Shown here: one piece after another, positions 54,198 to 64,000 of the stretch
Numbering within the stretch: the first letter of the stretch is position 1
Layout of the letters: each line of letters starts with the position of its first letter
Origin: Incurvaria masculella
Taxonomy: Eukaryota > Arthropoda > Insecta > Lepidoptera > Incurvariidae
Direction of reading: 5' to 3'
Length of the DNA stretch: 64,000 bases
Assembly: GCA_946894095.1 (NCBI GenBank)
Contig: OX335651.1
Coordinates: 5,850,501-5,914,500 of the forward strand
Notes under the pieces: generated by a model
Database searches by the model: none
Told to the model about the DNA's origin: nothing
The model's input: the letters and a program-made list of their open reading frames with translations, nothing else
Made by a program: the position numbers and the translations under genes

Positions 54198-54461
54198 GTT
54201 AGATGTATAGAGAATTACAGGCCCAAAATAATTTGCAATCAAACTAAGCTTTATGCTCTTTGCATTATGATTTATTTATTTATTTATTTATTGACTTATA
54301 GTGTTATTTGGTTAGGGTAACAGGTAGGACATTACCTGACTACTTTAAAGAAACAATAAAATAGTTGTGTACAGTCGGCTGTTGTTTCAAAATGGTTTTT
54401 TTTTTTCAAAAACACGTGGGTTACACATGAGACCAAAATTTTACTCTTCTAACCTCCGCTT

Positions 54462-54590
54462 TCACCACCTCCAGCTGCCTGAAATCCGCTAGTTCTCTTT
54501 CGGTTACATTGCATATTTATATGGTGTAACCGAAAGATAACTTTGGGATTTTTGTAACTGGAGGTGGTGGAACTGGGCGTAAGCCAAACA
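54462..54590. mobile_element. Palindromic MITE M, copy 1
   Basis: Inverted ends CACCACCTCCAGCTG / ..CTGGAGGTGGTGG and an inner palindrome CTTTCGGTTACATTGCATAT..TATGGTGTAACCGAAAG. Matches the reverse complement of 54962-55112 at roughly nine of ten bases. Confidence 0.7.
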
Positions 54591-54961
54591 AACATACTGC
54601 GCAGACGCTTCGTGTCGTTCCCGAAAAGCCGGCGCCACTGAATCGAACATCTCAGCTTGACGCATATGGAATGATACTAGGCCCGTCCACACAGCAGAGG
54701 CACATTCGAGCACCATTCGAGGTCAGTTCACACGTCACCACCGTGTTATAGTTTTGAGTTTAGCAGGCTATGTAGGCGTAGTCTACGTCTATGCGTTAAG
54801 ATACCTCCTGACAATAAAAAAATAACTACGATAAAATATATGAAATATGACTAATACTTTTAGTAGGTTAGTACTGGAACGCAGAATATAAAATCCTGAA
54901 TCAACCGTATTCAGAGAGAACCTGTCAAAACTTAGTACGAGATTAGCTCCGGACTAACCAA

Positions 54962-55112
54962 ACAAAAACCGGCTTACGCCCGGTTCCACCACCTCCAGCT
55001 ACAAAAATCCCAAAGGTATCTTTCAGTTACACCATATAAATATGCAATGTAACCGAAAGTTAACTATCGTATTTCAGGTAGCTGGAGGTGGTGAAAACAG
55101 GGGTTAGTCCGG
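54962..55112. mobile_element. Palindromic MITE M, copy 2 (inverted)
   Basis: GGTTCCACCACCTCCAGCTA, CACCATATAAATATGCAATG, AACCGAAAGTTAAC and TAGCTGGAGGTGGTGAAAAC. Opposite orientation to copy 1, 370 bp away. Confidence 0.7.
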
Positions 55113-55117
55113 CATAA

Positions 55118-55330
55118 AGTTACTTCGCCCACTCTAAAAACTATAGGGTCGATAACCTATGGAATCGGCTCCCTGCCGAGGTACTTCCCCCAAATTACAA
55201 TCTAGGGTCCTTCAAACACTGTGTGAAGAAGCACCTGGTCGGCCGGCATGGTTTTCACAGCCCCCTTGAATGTTCGAAAGCCCGTAGGCGTCACCAGAGT
55301 CGTGAAGTTCTGGCGTATGCCGCGCTTAAC
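55118..55330 (+). pseudogene. CR1/Jockey-type LINE C-terminal fragment (family D)
   Basis: Plus strand encodes NLWNRLPAEVLPPNYNLGSF, then KHCVKKHLVGRHGFHSPL and AYAALNIKY. LWNxLPxxVxxxxYxLxxFK is the standard ending of CR1/Jockey-type ORF2 proteins. Everything upstream is missing. Same family as 21880-22215. Confidence 0.75.
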
Positions 55331-56404
55331 ATAAAATACCAAGATCGGACGAAAAGTAAGGACAGAAATCCATTAAAATTACAATACAAACGCAGGCAAA
55401 CAAAAAAATACAAACACACCTCATTTCGATAACGATTCTATAATATTTGAATGACATAAATATGGTTAAAAGTTGTCCCTCATAGGATACAAGATAGCAC
55501 CTCCGACCACATACATATCTTCGTCGCAATAAGTAGCTAGGTTATAGAATAACCGAAGAGGCCAAATATAGCTATGAACTGGCTTATGCTGAAAGAGGAC
55601 TTGACCTAACCTTTAGATACCTCTTAAAACCACGGAATATACCTCCTAATTGTTCTGTGCTATAACAGCCAAGAATATTCACTAAATTCATTGAAATATC
55701 GGCTTGGTAGGCTACGTCTCTACTAAAAATAGATCATTTAATAAGACACAATTACCCTCTTGAAGTTAAGAAAATGGTTCTTGACAGCTTCGGCAGAGTA
55801 GCTGATACCAAATCGCCGCCGTGGAGTCAAATAAAATAAATTGAAAATGTCTGAATAAGATTAATGATAATAGTTGGACAAAATATTATTACTCGCTCTG
55901 GAAATTCAAAAAACGAGAAGAATAAGGCAAAGGAAAGGTATATAGTCACCTGTAAATATATTTACAGGTATTCTCTGAGGTATTCTCCAAATATATATGA
56001 AACACTTTCTTTTAAAATTCTTCCGAAATCTCACACAATCTGTGCTCATACACCTCCATATCTGCTCCATGGGTTCATCTTATCCCTATTGCGTCTCTGT
56101 ACTCTATATAATACTCGTTTGATATGTTATTTATATTATTTAATACATTTTGTTTTAATTCTAATTATCTCATGTTGCAAATACATCTTCATTTGTTTGC
56201 CTATTCTTTTGTTTTGTCTACATTATGTGAGGTAGGCTGGTTTATAATGTTACAAGCGCGCCCCGCTGCGAAGTAGATACACTAACAAAGTGCGCCAATT
56301 GGTTCCTTCGAGTCTCAGTAGATGGCGCTACTTGTCTTATTGCATTGCGCAGGCTTTTGCATCACTGTCGTCCCATATAAAGTGACGCCTCGTCCAGCTG
56401 ACTT
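55331..56404. other. Upstream region of the U2-like sequence
   Basis: No gene. 56265-56404 is GC-richer and directly precedes the U2 start; it would hold the snRNA promoter (proximal sequence element), but I could not identify one with confidence. Confidence 0.35.
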
Positions 56405-56443
56405 CTCGGCTTCTCGGCCTTTTGGCTAAGATCAAAGTGTAGT
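56405..56443 (+). ncRNA. U2: U2 snRNA, 5' portion (interrupted gene)
   Basis: CTCGGCTTCTCGGCCTTTTG and GCTAAGATCAAAGTGTAGT match the conserved first ~37 nt of U2 snRNA: stem-loop I and the U6-pairing region. It ends inside the branch-point recognition sequence GUAGUA, after GTAGT. The sequence then changes to retrotransposon at 56444 and U2 resumes at 57241. Confidence 0.92.
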
Positions 56444-57240
56444 GCCTTTTGCAGGGGATGTGGCTCGGTGGATGAGACGCTTCCCCACGTCCTAAATCAC
56501 TGCACGCGGCACTCTGCTGCGTGGCAGTTGAGGCACAACTCGGTGCTGGACCGGTTGGTAGAGGCTATTCCCCGAGGGTCGGGAGTTGCCTCTGTTAACC
56601 GGACCATCCCCGAGTTGGATTCCACCCTCCGGCCCGATCTCGTGTTCCGAACTAATGGTGAAATTTTCATTGCAGATGTGGCGGTTCCATTTGAGAACCG
56701 GATGGAGGCGCTAATGGCGGCCCGGCAGCACAAGAAGGAGAAGTATGAGCCGCTGGCGCAGCAGCTACGCGCCCGGGGGCATTTCGCCGTCACCGTCGAC
56801 GCAGTTCTAGTCGGCGCGCTGGGCTCCTGGGACTGCGTCAATGAGCCGCTGCTGCACCGGCTGGGTCTGCGGCCGGGAGCCATTCGCGCCTTTGCCCAAG
56901 CGGCGGTATCCGACGTGATCAGATGGAACCGCGACATCTATACGGAGCATGTTACGGGCTGGCGGCAATATGGACGCCGGGACGTGGGATCTGCCCCAGG
57001 ACACCTGCCACAGTTCGGCGCGCGAGGGACCCACCCACATAGACATAAGCATTAATTAATATTTTATAATCAACTACTTCAATTCATTGGGCCCCCATCT
57101 TACTCTAAATATGTATTTTTCTTTTTTTTTTATTGTAAAATGTAGACCTAGGAAATTAACAGTATTTTCGGGGGCCCATACTATTTATAATTTAGCAAGA
57201 CCTGTTTTTTAAGATTGTTTTTAGTAAATAAACATATTAT
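56444..57240 (+). mobile_element. U2-targeted non-LTR retrotransposon (Utopia-like), 5'-truncated
   Basis: A ~797 bp insertion placed exactly between U2 GTAGT and ATCTG, in the same orientation as U2, with no base of U2 lost or duplicated. It contains the end of a CCHC/endonuclease protein and a 185 bp 3' untranslated part with GGGCCCCC and GGGGGCCC inverted blocks. Target-specific insertion into U2 genes is known for the Utopia group (literature recalled, not searched); assignment rests on target and domains. Confidence 0.8.
56451..57055 (+). pseudogene. C-terminal endonuclease domain of the U2-targeted LINE
   Basis: The frame enters at the zinc finger CRGCGSVDETLPHVLNHC (C-x2-C-x8-H-x4-C). 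After a linker comes STLRPDLVF, then IFIADVAVPFE and KKEKY: the PD..D..K arrangement of restriction-like endonucleases in R2/NeSL-type elements. The rest (VTVDAVLVGALGSWD, AAVSDVIRWNRDIY) is the usual tail, ending at TAA 57053-57055. This enzyme nicks the target and supports target-primed reverse transcription in the nucleus. The reverse transcriptase and N-terminal parts are missing because the copy is 5'-truncated, so it is dead, yet the remaining ~200 codons are free of stops, indicating youth. Very different in base composition from the AT-rich surroundings. Confidence 0.88.
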
Positions 57241-57310
57241 ATCTGTTCTTTTCAGCTTAATATCTGAAAGTTCCTGCAATGCAGGACCAGCATATTAAAC
57301 TGATTTTTGT
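57241..57310 (+). ncRNA. U2: U2 snRNA, central portion after the insertion
   Basis: Starts ATCTGTTCTTTTCAGC and continues through stem-loop IIa (TTTCAG..CTGAAA), stem-loop IIb (TCCTGC AAT GCAGGA) and the Sm site (AACTGATTTTTG). Both stems are fully paired. After the Sm site the resemblance to U2 becomes doubtful (GACGGGATGCTCTGG could be a distant stem III). So the copy may be 3'-truncated by the following LTR element. Confidence 0.85.
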
Positions 57311-57313
57311 ATA

Positions 57314-57505
57314 GTGACGGGATGCTCTGGACGTCTGGCCACTGCAATGTTCGCGCGTGCAGATGCGTCACCTTTCCCGGCTATCCGGGACCTGACGCCC
57401 CAGCATGCGAGACCTCCGGACGGCAGCAAGCGGTACCCGCGCGACCTCGTCACTGTCGAAGATGATCACACCGACGTACCCAAGGATCCACACGAGACCG
57501 ACTAA
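57314..57505 (+). pseudogene. Possible C-terminal end of an LTR-retrotransposon Pol
   Basis: A GC-rich open stretch ending VTVEDDHTDVPKDPHETD and a stop, placed just before a polypurine tract and an LTR, where the end of pol is expected. No catalytic motif remains, so this is positional inference. If right, the element is cut off at about 57311. Confidence 0.35.
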
Positions 57506-57603
57506 GGCCTAAATTAGGCCAGCCAACGACCTGGCCATTGAAATGGTCAGCGAAGAACCACAGTAGGGGGCATAGCCCCGGAACTGTCACCCCACTCCCG
57601 CCT

Positions 57604-57615
57604 AAAACAAGGGGG
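57604..57615 (+). other. Polypurine tract of the LTR element
   Basis: AAAACAAGGGGG directly before TGTGAGAAG. It is the usual primer site for plus-strand synthesis at the edge of a 3' LTR. Confidence 0.6.
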
Positions 57616-58048
57616 TGTGAGAAGACCACATGATGAGCTGACTTCAGAAACAAATCTCGGACATTCTAGTAATGTCTCGAAGGAGATTGTTCTCGACTGC
57701 TGCCCTACATGGGCGCCTAGAAATCGGTGGAGTGTTCTGGAAAGAAGCTCCACCGATATAAAAGGCGCCCAAGGCGCTGAGGGCGGCAGTCTATTTTTGG
57801 AAGCGAAGTGAGCGACAACAAGCGATATTGAAGTGCAGTGAACTAGCTCTGAAGTGAATCAGTGAAGTGAGTGATATAGTTTGCAAATTAGTGTTTGAAT
57901 TAACCTAGTGTGAAATTGTATTTGTGAGTTTGCTTGTGAATTATTTGAAATAAAGGAAGAGTGTTGAGTATTGGTGTTTTCTTCTCTAATCTGCACCCTG
58001 TTGCAATCTTCGTAAGCGTGGACTGTAGGGGCTCGTTTGCTTGTAACA
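57616..58048 (+). mobile_element. 3' LTR of a second LTR retrotransposon
   Basis: About 433 bp starting TGTGAGAAGACC and ending TTGTAACA (TGT..ACA tips). It has a TATA box TATAAAA at 57757-57763, followed ~30 bases later by GGCGGCAGTC as a likely start region, and AATAAA at 57949-57954. The preceding polypurine tract makes this the 3' LTR of a truncated element rather than a solo LTR. Confidence 0.65.
57757..57763 (+). promoter_or_regulatory. LTR TATA box
   Basis: TATAAAA followed by GGCGCCC, inside the LTR at the U3/R transition. Confidence 0.55.
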
Positions 58049-58934
58049 GAGAATCAAACCAGCATTTTCACTAATATAGCCGAGATCTTTTATTTACACA
58101 GTTCGCGACACAACCAACGTATGCAAAGATTTAGAGAAGACAGTTTTGACAGCCGCCCTTTGGCAGACTGAAGATAAAATACTTGTGTTGCCAGCAACAC
58201 ACCCTACCCGCGTAACAATAACATAAGCATTAAATTCTACCTATTCTACAATTATCATCGTGTAATAGATGTAATATTATATTTCTAAAAAACTTTTCCG
58301 ACAAAACATGCATAGCCCCCTGCCAGATGCTTAGCACCCGTAATCGTAGAGCAGGTATCACTGTATACCCATCCGTGTAATGGCCGTTCTGGTATGTGTA
58401 TGTGCATGCGCGTTGCATAAGATCCAACTTTGGAAGGAGCTCGTCAATCCAGTGGCCTAAATACGAGCGGACAGGCGTTGCCGACAGACGACTGTCGTCC
58501 CCGAAATTCATTTCCTCCTCCTAGATTCGACGCCACTGTTGGGTCTAATGAAGATTTATGCCAGTACACTGCTCTGGCGGGGCCTAGCTTGATACCTATC
58601 ACGCTAACGACCACAGACGATAGATCATTTAGTCGAAGATAACATTATTGTCATTTAGGTTTACTGATTCGTTACGGTGAAGAACGTTGCGGTGTGAGGC
58701 TATAGATAGATTAACCCTCACACACATGAAGAGGGTACGTAACCTAGCGATTTTATTTCCTAATTTAATATGTACATATTTATGTTTGTATGCTTGCAGT
58801 TATAATAAAATGATAGAGATGTTTGTTTTCAGTAAGCGTCAATATAATATTACCTGTTTGCGCTACATTTTAGATCAATTGCCTTGATTATATGGAAGGC
58901 GAATATTATAAGTCATGATAAGTCTTCTCAAAAT
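58049..58934. other. Unassigned spacer
   Basis: No gene; a 93-codon minus frame at 58230-58511 has no known motif. Confidence 0.35.
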
Positions 58935-59060
58935 AACGAGGTGCCACGCCAGGAGCTTCGCTTTATGAGTACAACTAGATTAATTTTGATGAAAAACATG
59001 CATTTTCATTATTTGGCGCCTCGACCATTTTTTCATCCGTTCCTCATACCTAAACATTTT
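58935..59060 (-). mobile_element. 5S-type SINE, decayed fragment
   Basis: GAGGTGCCACGCCAGGAGCTT, TTTGATGAAAAACATGCATTT and CGCCTCGACCATTTTTTCAT follow the family order. Confidence 0.5.
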
Positions 59061-59519
59061 GGACCAATTTTTGCGATTAAAGCGAGATAGCCAGAGCCTG
59101 ACGTCGCTTAGTAAGAGCAGCTCGAAATAATTCTTTCTAAATGTGACCAACCCGCATAACGCGTGAAACCGGTTTTTTTTATTGTTTCGTTAAAGAAATT
59201 GGGAAAAGTAAAACATGTTCTTCGCTGAATGGGTAGATAATGTTAAGATCTTTGAAATGGTATTAAAATAAATATTAGTTAATATCAATATAAGCCGCAA
59301 ACTTGGAAAATAATATATTTGAGACCTGACTTCAAAAATTTTTTCTATGCATAAAATATCAATTTCTGTAACATTTTTCTTTCTGTTTTGGTAGAACGTT
59401 AGCTGGAATTATACATGTTTTTTTTCATGTTCTCATGCAATAGAGATCAGGAACATAACGCAATCAAACCATTCGCATTGGCTAGTATAACCATCTTAAC
59501 CCTATCTACAGTTCCAGGA

Positions 59520-59670
59520 GTAAGGAAATCTACAGTTTTACATGGATTCCGAACCATCGTGACGAACGAGTGACGAAATGTACTGATCCAACTCAAAAAA
59601 AGAAAGAAAGTGGTGCATGATCGGGGCGTTAATTGAACCCATGACACCTCACATCAATTCCGCCATTCAA
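59520..59670 (-). mobile_element. tRNA-related SINE family I, second copy
   Basis: TTACATGGATTCCGAACCAT, GAAAGAAAGTGGTGCATGAT and CGTTAATTGAACCCATGACA match 24325-24460, with the box B region altered. Confidence 0.55.
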
Positions 59671-60079
59671 TTGATTACCTTTTGAAAGGAGCAAATTAAT
59701 TCTAAAATCGATACGACGTAAGCCCTGATTTTGAATACTAAATGTTATATGCGAAGATCGCGTCGATTTTTTCCGGCTAGGGCCCCGACATCAGTTATCC
59801 AGGGGCGGGTGACGAGACAGTTCTCGCAGAGGCCGCTACAGTTTTAACGGTTACTACACTTTGATGGCGACTTGAAGCAATAAACCACAGCACACCCTCC
59901 CCCCTGGCCCCGCACCGCACCGCCGGAGACGGCCTAAGGTGTCCTTTGATCCATTACCTGTAGAATGTGGGTGACCATTTTGTATTAAATGTTTGGTAAT
60001 ATTATGCTTGAGAGTAAAAAAATCATTTGTATATGACAAAAACCTTAACAATGATTTTTCATAAAACTGTTAGCAAAAA

Positions 60080-60376
60080 CCGGCCAAGTGCGAGTCGGAA
60101 TCGCACACGAAGGGTTCCGTACCATCTTACAAATGTTAACACAAATAAATCACGTTTTTTGTACGGGGCCCCCCTTTAATTTTTATTATTTTAAAATCGT
60201 ATCTATTTGTTGTTATAGCGGCAAAATAAATATATACTCTGTGAAAATTTCAGCTGCCTACCTATTACGGTTCATGAGATACAGCCCTGTGACAGACGGA
60301 CGGACGGACGGACGGACGGACGGACAGCGGAGGATTAGTAATAGGGTTCCGTTTTCACCCTTTGGGTACGGAACCC
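60080..60376 (-). mobile_element. Family A repeat, complete
   Basis: CCGGCCAAGTGCGAGTCGGA to TTTGGGTACGGAACCC, with six GGAC units and all family blocks. Confidence 0.9.
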
Positions 60377-60664
60377 TAATAAGGTGTAATGATACACTCA
60401 ATTCGAAGTATATTGACTTTACAAAGTATTTATTTAAAACTAGCTGCGGTACCCGGCTCCGCTCGGGTCAATGTTGTGTTCGATTGATTTCGGTCTGAAT
60501 TATTTACTGGATAAAAAGTAACCCACCAAAAGGCTGGTCCAGGACTATGTATCCATCTACCAAATTTAATCAAAATACATATAAGACATATTCCCATTTA
60601 GAGCTTCGTAAACATTTGGGAGCGAATTTTAAAATCATGTGCCGCCAGATCCTTACTGCACTGG

Positions 60665-60822
60665 CACTGCTACATAGAAATTGATACAAAACCAACAAAG
60701 GCGGGATTAACCCTACCACCTTCCTTAATTTTTCAAAGTTCCATGAGGAATACGAACCACAGCCGCCTTCAACATCAAAAACGGTAACCCATACGGAATC
60801 TGACTGCGCCCAGAGTTGCTAT
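60665..60822 (-). mobile_element. 5S-type SINE, decayed head-containing fragment
   Basis: GGCGGGATTAACCCTACCACC, GAATACGAACCACAGCC, GGTAACCCAT and CTGCGCCCAGAGTTGCTATAC retain the order body to 5S-like head. Confidence 0.55.
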
Positions 60823-61135
60823 ACGTTGATAAAATACGCAAATAAATTAGGCGAGTGGTTCGAAGTTATCGCTCTACATGATATCGTGGAACTTTCTGTA
60901 GGCCTTTTTAACACCTACAATTTTCAAGTACATAGTTTTCATTTTTCTCTTAAGGTTTGTATTAAATATTTAAAAATAACATACGCAATCCTTGCTCGTT
61001 GGTCGCTCCTTATTTTAATGAAAACCGTATCAACAAGTCCGTTGCGTGACTTAGAAGAAGTAAACGAAGAAATAAAGGCAAATAGTGATCACCCCCCAAG
61101 CCGCCGCCTCGGGGCGTTTCGGTTTGTATGACAGC

Positions 61136-61224
61136 TACATGTTAACTTAAACGGAACTGAATTATATATCGCCTATCACCATATATAATATACATGTTAA
61201 CTTAAACGGAACTGAATTATATAT
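61136..61224 (+). repeat. 34 bp direct repeat, two exact copies
   Basis: TACATGTTAACTTAAACGGA..ATTATATAT at 61136-61169 and again at 61191-61224, separated by 21 bp. Confidence 0.9.
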
Positions 61225-61689
61225 AGTCTCGTGTATTTCCATATACGTGTAGTAAGTTTCATTGAATTCGGATGATCGGTTTAAGAGTTATGGAGAAACA
61301 TACATATATACATACATATATACAGAACAGATTTCTAAAAATCATCAATTTAGTCTTAGTATCATACATAAAGTCTACAAACGAAGTATCTTAGAAAACA
61401 AAGCAACTTACTCCATGAGCACCCCTTACAGATTTATTATTAGTATAGATAAAAGGTTTTACTATTATTAAAAGATATTTTTAGGAATCCGAACATAATT
61501 GATTTTGATATTATGCACTTATACAACTCGAAAATCTTTTCAAAAAGCTAAATTAACAGTTCCCTGAAGAATGAAAGAAGTCCTAAAACTGTTAATTTTC
61601 CAGGATTTTAAATCAAAAAATGTTTTTAAAGTCCAATATATTGCTGATAATATGAATATATCGAACTAGCAATGTTGACTCGCGACTGG

Positions 61690-62263
61690 CAACACTCAGC
61701 GCATGCGCGGAGCGGAGGCAAGTGGCAGCGCTGTCAACTTGTTTTGACAGCACAGGGCCGAACTCTGCACGGGCGCCATTTTGTGGTAGTTGTCACGTTT
61801 TCTTTTCGGTTGCGAACACGCAGCACAAGCGCTCGGATATCGGCAGCGGATCTGCCGGTGCGCTTGCGCGTTATCATTCGGTCGGAGGTCGCCAGAATCA
61901 TCGAAACGACCAGCGCGTTTATTCGACGTTCGACGCGCGACTGGTACTTGGTTCCGTAACGCGAGACACCGATCCTCGGTTCGCGCGCCCGTACGACGCG
62001 AGTGAGAAGTGGAAAAGGACAGTGGACGCAACAGAGGCTAGCTGGAGTGTTGAACCTGACAGCGGCGTTCAGAGGAGGGTTCGACATCGCCACACTACAG
62101 GGAAAGAGGCCAAGAGCCTCCACCCACGTTGGACATCCACGTGTGCCCACGGTGTGGTGAGTTTGGTTACGGTGGTGGGAAGTTGTGTGGCCATACAATT
62201 ACTGTCTCAGTAGCTAGATCGACTGCAAGAGCCGTGGGGTGGAGCGGCTCGGCCCCATTGAAA
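61690..62263 (+). promoter_or_regulatory. CpG-rich candidate promoter and 5' exon of a host gene
   Basis: A ~570 bp GC- and CpG-rich island with GGGCGCCATTTTGTGG (YY1-like) near 61768 and an initiator-like TCATTC near 61875. Good splice donors follow: GTGAGT at 62157-62162 and AAA|GTAAGT at 62264-62269. Open frames of more than 150 codons exist on both strands here, as expected from GC content, and none shows a domain. It is best read as a promoter plus non-coding first exon of a plus-strand gene whose other exons lie beyond the window. Confidence 0.4.
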
Positions 62264-63254
62264 GTAAGTCTTATCATTGATATTTATTTGGTTCCTGGCG
62301 AAACGCTAATGCGTAGGACATTTTTAGTATATTTTTGTAGCGTACGATATTTATGGTACAAATACTAGAAGCGTGCTTAGTTATCGTACATATATATATT
62401 TACATACAAGTTGCTCCTTCCAGTTGAACATGTATAACATAAACTCTTACTAAGTATAGTTTAAAAAAATATATTATCACCTTCGCGTTACAGTCCTAAT
62501 TTTTTTTTTATTAATAAAACATTTCAAATCCAACAAGTACAATAACAGTTCACACCAAGAAGCATATGATTCGAATTGCTAAATATTTTTTATAACTTCT
62601 TGTCACAAATAATCAAGTAAATAATCTAGTTTATTAGACTGGAGTGCACCTCTGGTAAGTATCACAATTATGGTTCTCATAGATCTATCGTCTTTCTTCT
62701 TGAGGCGAAAAATAAGGAAAGATATATATTAATTTCAAAATGATCACTAACCACAGATTGTACACTCGAACCTGAGAAGTAAAATGACGAACTCAAATTG
62801 TTTGATGTTATTGAGTTATCATATAAAACGAAAAGAGAAGTCATTGCGCATATAGCACAACTAGCGAAATCAACAGAAACATCTAACGAATAGAACATAA
62901 GTGCAAAAGGCTAGGATTCCCTTTCGAATCGAGCCCATGTCGATTCTTCACATCGAGATAATCGGTTTATGCGAACACTGAGTGTCCTCGCCGCGGTGCG
63001 ACCGCGCCCAGACAACAAAAGGGCTCTCTCGCCTGAAAAAATCCGCAAAATCAATTAAGCAAAACAAAGAGGTTGTCATTCCCTTTGACGCGGCGCAGCC
63101 TGGCGTGGCGGGATCGGCGCTGAGGCGGCGCTGGCGGGATACCCACGATGTACACCACGAAGGGGGCAATCCGGAATAACTCAGGGGGGTTAACGATTTT
63201 TTTACCCGACTGCGAAAGAAGGAGGGTTATTTTAAAACCGATATGCGTGGCTGT
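62264..63254. other. Possible intron start, otherwise unassigned
   Basis: AT-rich up to ~62960. It includes repeat P at 62670-62815 (AAAAATAAGGA, ATCACTAACCA, AGATTGT as at 26490). 63090-63180 is GC-rich and 63195-63230 has TTTACCCGACTGCGAAAGAAG, a phrase I recall from lepidopteran repeats. Confidence 0.35.
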
Positions 63255-63640
63255 GCTGAGAGACCGAAGGTACTCAGAAAAGCAAAATTCACCTCATCTC
63301 GCGAAACCAAGCTCAGCGAGGCATCATGCCAGCGGAGTTGCGGACTATCGCTGAGCTATCAAGTTTGTTTAAATTAGGTTTGAAGACGTTATAGGTTCGG
63401 TTATATCCTGGCGGTGCGGCAGAGAAATGAGTTTGTTGACGATAGCTTGTTTGGAGTGTGGACCGTTGACCGTAAAGACAGACCGTTCGGCGCCGTATTG
63501 AGTCCAAGGACGCCAGCAAGCACTGGGGACTACCTTCCCAAATGTGTCTATAGAGTATTCTATCACAGGCCTTATCTGTGATTTGCAAAGAAGAAGTAGT
63601 TGTGCAGGTAACCTTCTGCTATGGTATAGGATCAATAACT
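63255..63640 (-). pseudogene. CR1/Jockey-type LINE C-terminal fragment (family C)
   Basis: Minus strand: LLLCKSQIRPVIEYS, then in another frame LLASLDSIRRRTVCL, then a collapsed ending NKLDSSAIVRNS and the family tail. KxQIRPxxEYCxxxW and LDxxQRRAxxLV are standard phrases just downstream of reverse transcriptase. At least two frameshifts and an internal deletion. Confidence 0.75.
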
Positions 63641-63680
63641 AGCCAAAAGAAGAGCAGAATAACAGGCAAGAGAGTGATTA

Positions 63681-63825
63681 AGGGCCGAGTGCACGAAAGG
63701 GCAAAACATCAAAATCAACACGTCACTTTTTAAGGACAGTATAGAAGGAACTCCATGCGGTTCACTAAAAATGACGTGTTTGAACATTGATTAACTCAGC
63801 CGTCTCTTCTTGCAATCGGGTCTTA
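63681..63825. mobile_element. MITE family K, third copy
   Basis: CCGAGTGCACGAAAGGGCAA, AACTCCATGCGGTTCACTAA and GACGTGTTTGAACATTGATT in the family order, uninterrupted. Confidence 0.65.
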
Positions 63826-64000
63826 ATCTGCCTTGTAGTTCTGTTACTTCAGTTCACTTGCCCGAAAAACACGTCATTTGACAGTGGCATGGTACGAAAT
63901 GCAACTTTATAACCGTTAGATTTAATCACTCTCTTCCTGTACACCTGGCGAGTTCTTTACCATGGTAGCCCGCCAGGGGCGTGTGAATTGGCCTTCCATG

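Larger units (their letters stand above)
60439..61320 (-). mobile_element. Helitron-like repeat (family Q), long composite copy
   Basis: ACTAGCTGCGGTACCCGGCTC and CGCTCGGGTCAATG give the 3' end on the minus strand. AAGAGTTATGGAGAAACATAC near 61285-61305 resembles the other end. Inside lies a SINE fragment (60665-60822) and a 34 bp direct repeat. The full extent is inferred. Confidence 0.5.

Noticed and set aside
61722..62213. 163-codon plus frame (and 154-codon minus frame) in the CpG-rich block
   Set aside because: Several frames on both strands are open because the region is GC-rich; none shows a domain, and better explained as promoter/non-coding exon.

Overview
This window looks like gene-poor, repeat-saturated DNA from an insect, most probably a moth or butterfly. 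The grounds are the dispersed families: a ~300 bp repeat carrying a (CCGT)n microsatellite and a GTGCGAGTC/GACTCGCAC hairpin, a repeat ending in ..CAGCTAGT, CR1/Jockey- and RTE-type LINE ends, mariner, and TTAA-flanked MITEs. I recall these as common in Lepidoptera, but no search was run. I found no convincing intact host protein gene. The nearest candidates to host genes are an interrupted U2 snRNA-like sequence near 56.4-57.3 kb and a CpG-rich possible promoter/first exon at 61.7-62.3 kb.

Layout. 0-5 kb: a Ty3/Gypsy-type LTR retrotransposon on the minus strand with open gag and pol frames, a primer-binding site and a probable 5' LTR; its far LTR lies outside the window or was not recognised. 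A large foldback element sits beside it. 5-9.6 kb: SINE and CCGT-repeat copies in otherwise featureless DNA. 9.6-12.1 kb: a nest, in which a TTAA-flanked element with ~95 bp inverted ends contains a LINE copy with a perfect 14 bp target-site duplication and a second TTAA-flanked MITE. 12-41 kb: scattered SINEs, MITEs, LINE tails and CpG-rich patches. 41.6-46.9 kb: a deleted mariner, a 207 bp near-perfect inverted repeat, a second copy of the same LINE family, a tandem duplication hit by a SINE, and a second TTAA MITE. 47-56 kb: mostly unassigned DNA, hairpins, Helitron-like repeats, and a pair of inverted MITEs.

56.4-58.05 kb is the most striking part. A U2 snRNA sequence is split exactly inside its branch-point recognition motif (GTAGT^A) by a 5'-truncated non-LTR retrotransposon whose remaining protein has a CCHC finger and a restriction-like endonuclease (PD..D). 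This fits the U2-targeting Utopia type known from the literature. The second U2 half runs through stem-loop II and the Sm site and then abuts the 3' end of an LTR retrotransposon.

A recurrent SINE family has a head matching 5S rRNA in reverse orientation to most copies (box A, intermediate element, box C); at least a dozen copies or fragments are present, two with a different head on the same body. The genes here do not form pathways. The organisation is that of layered transposition, and the order of several insertions can be read directly from the nesting.
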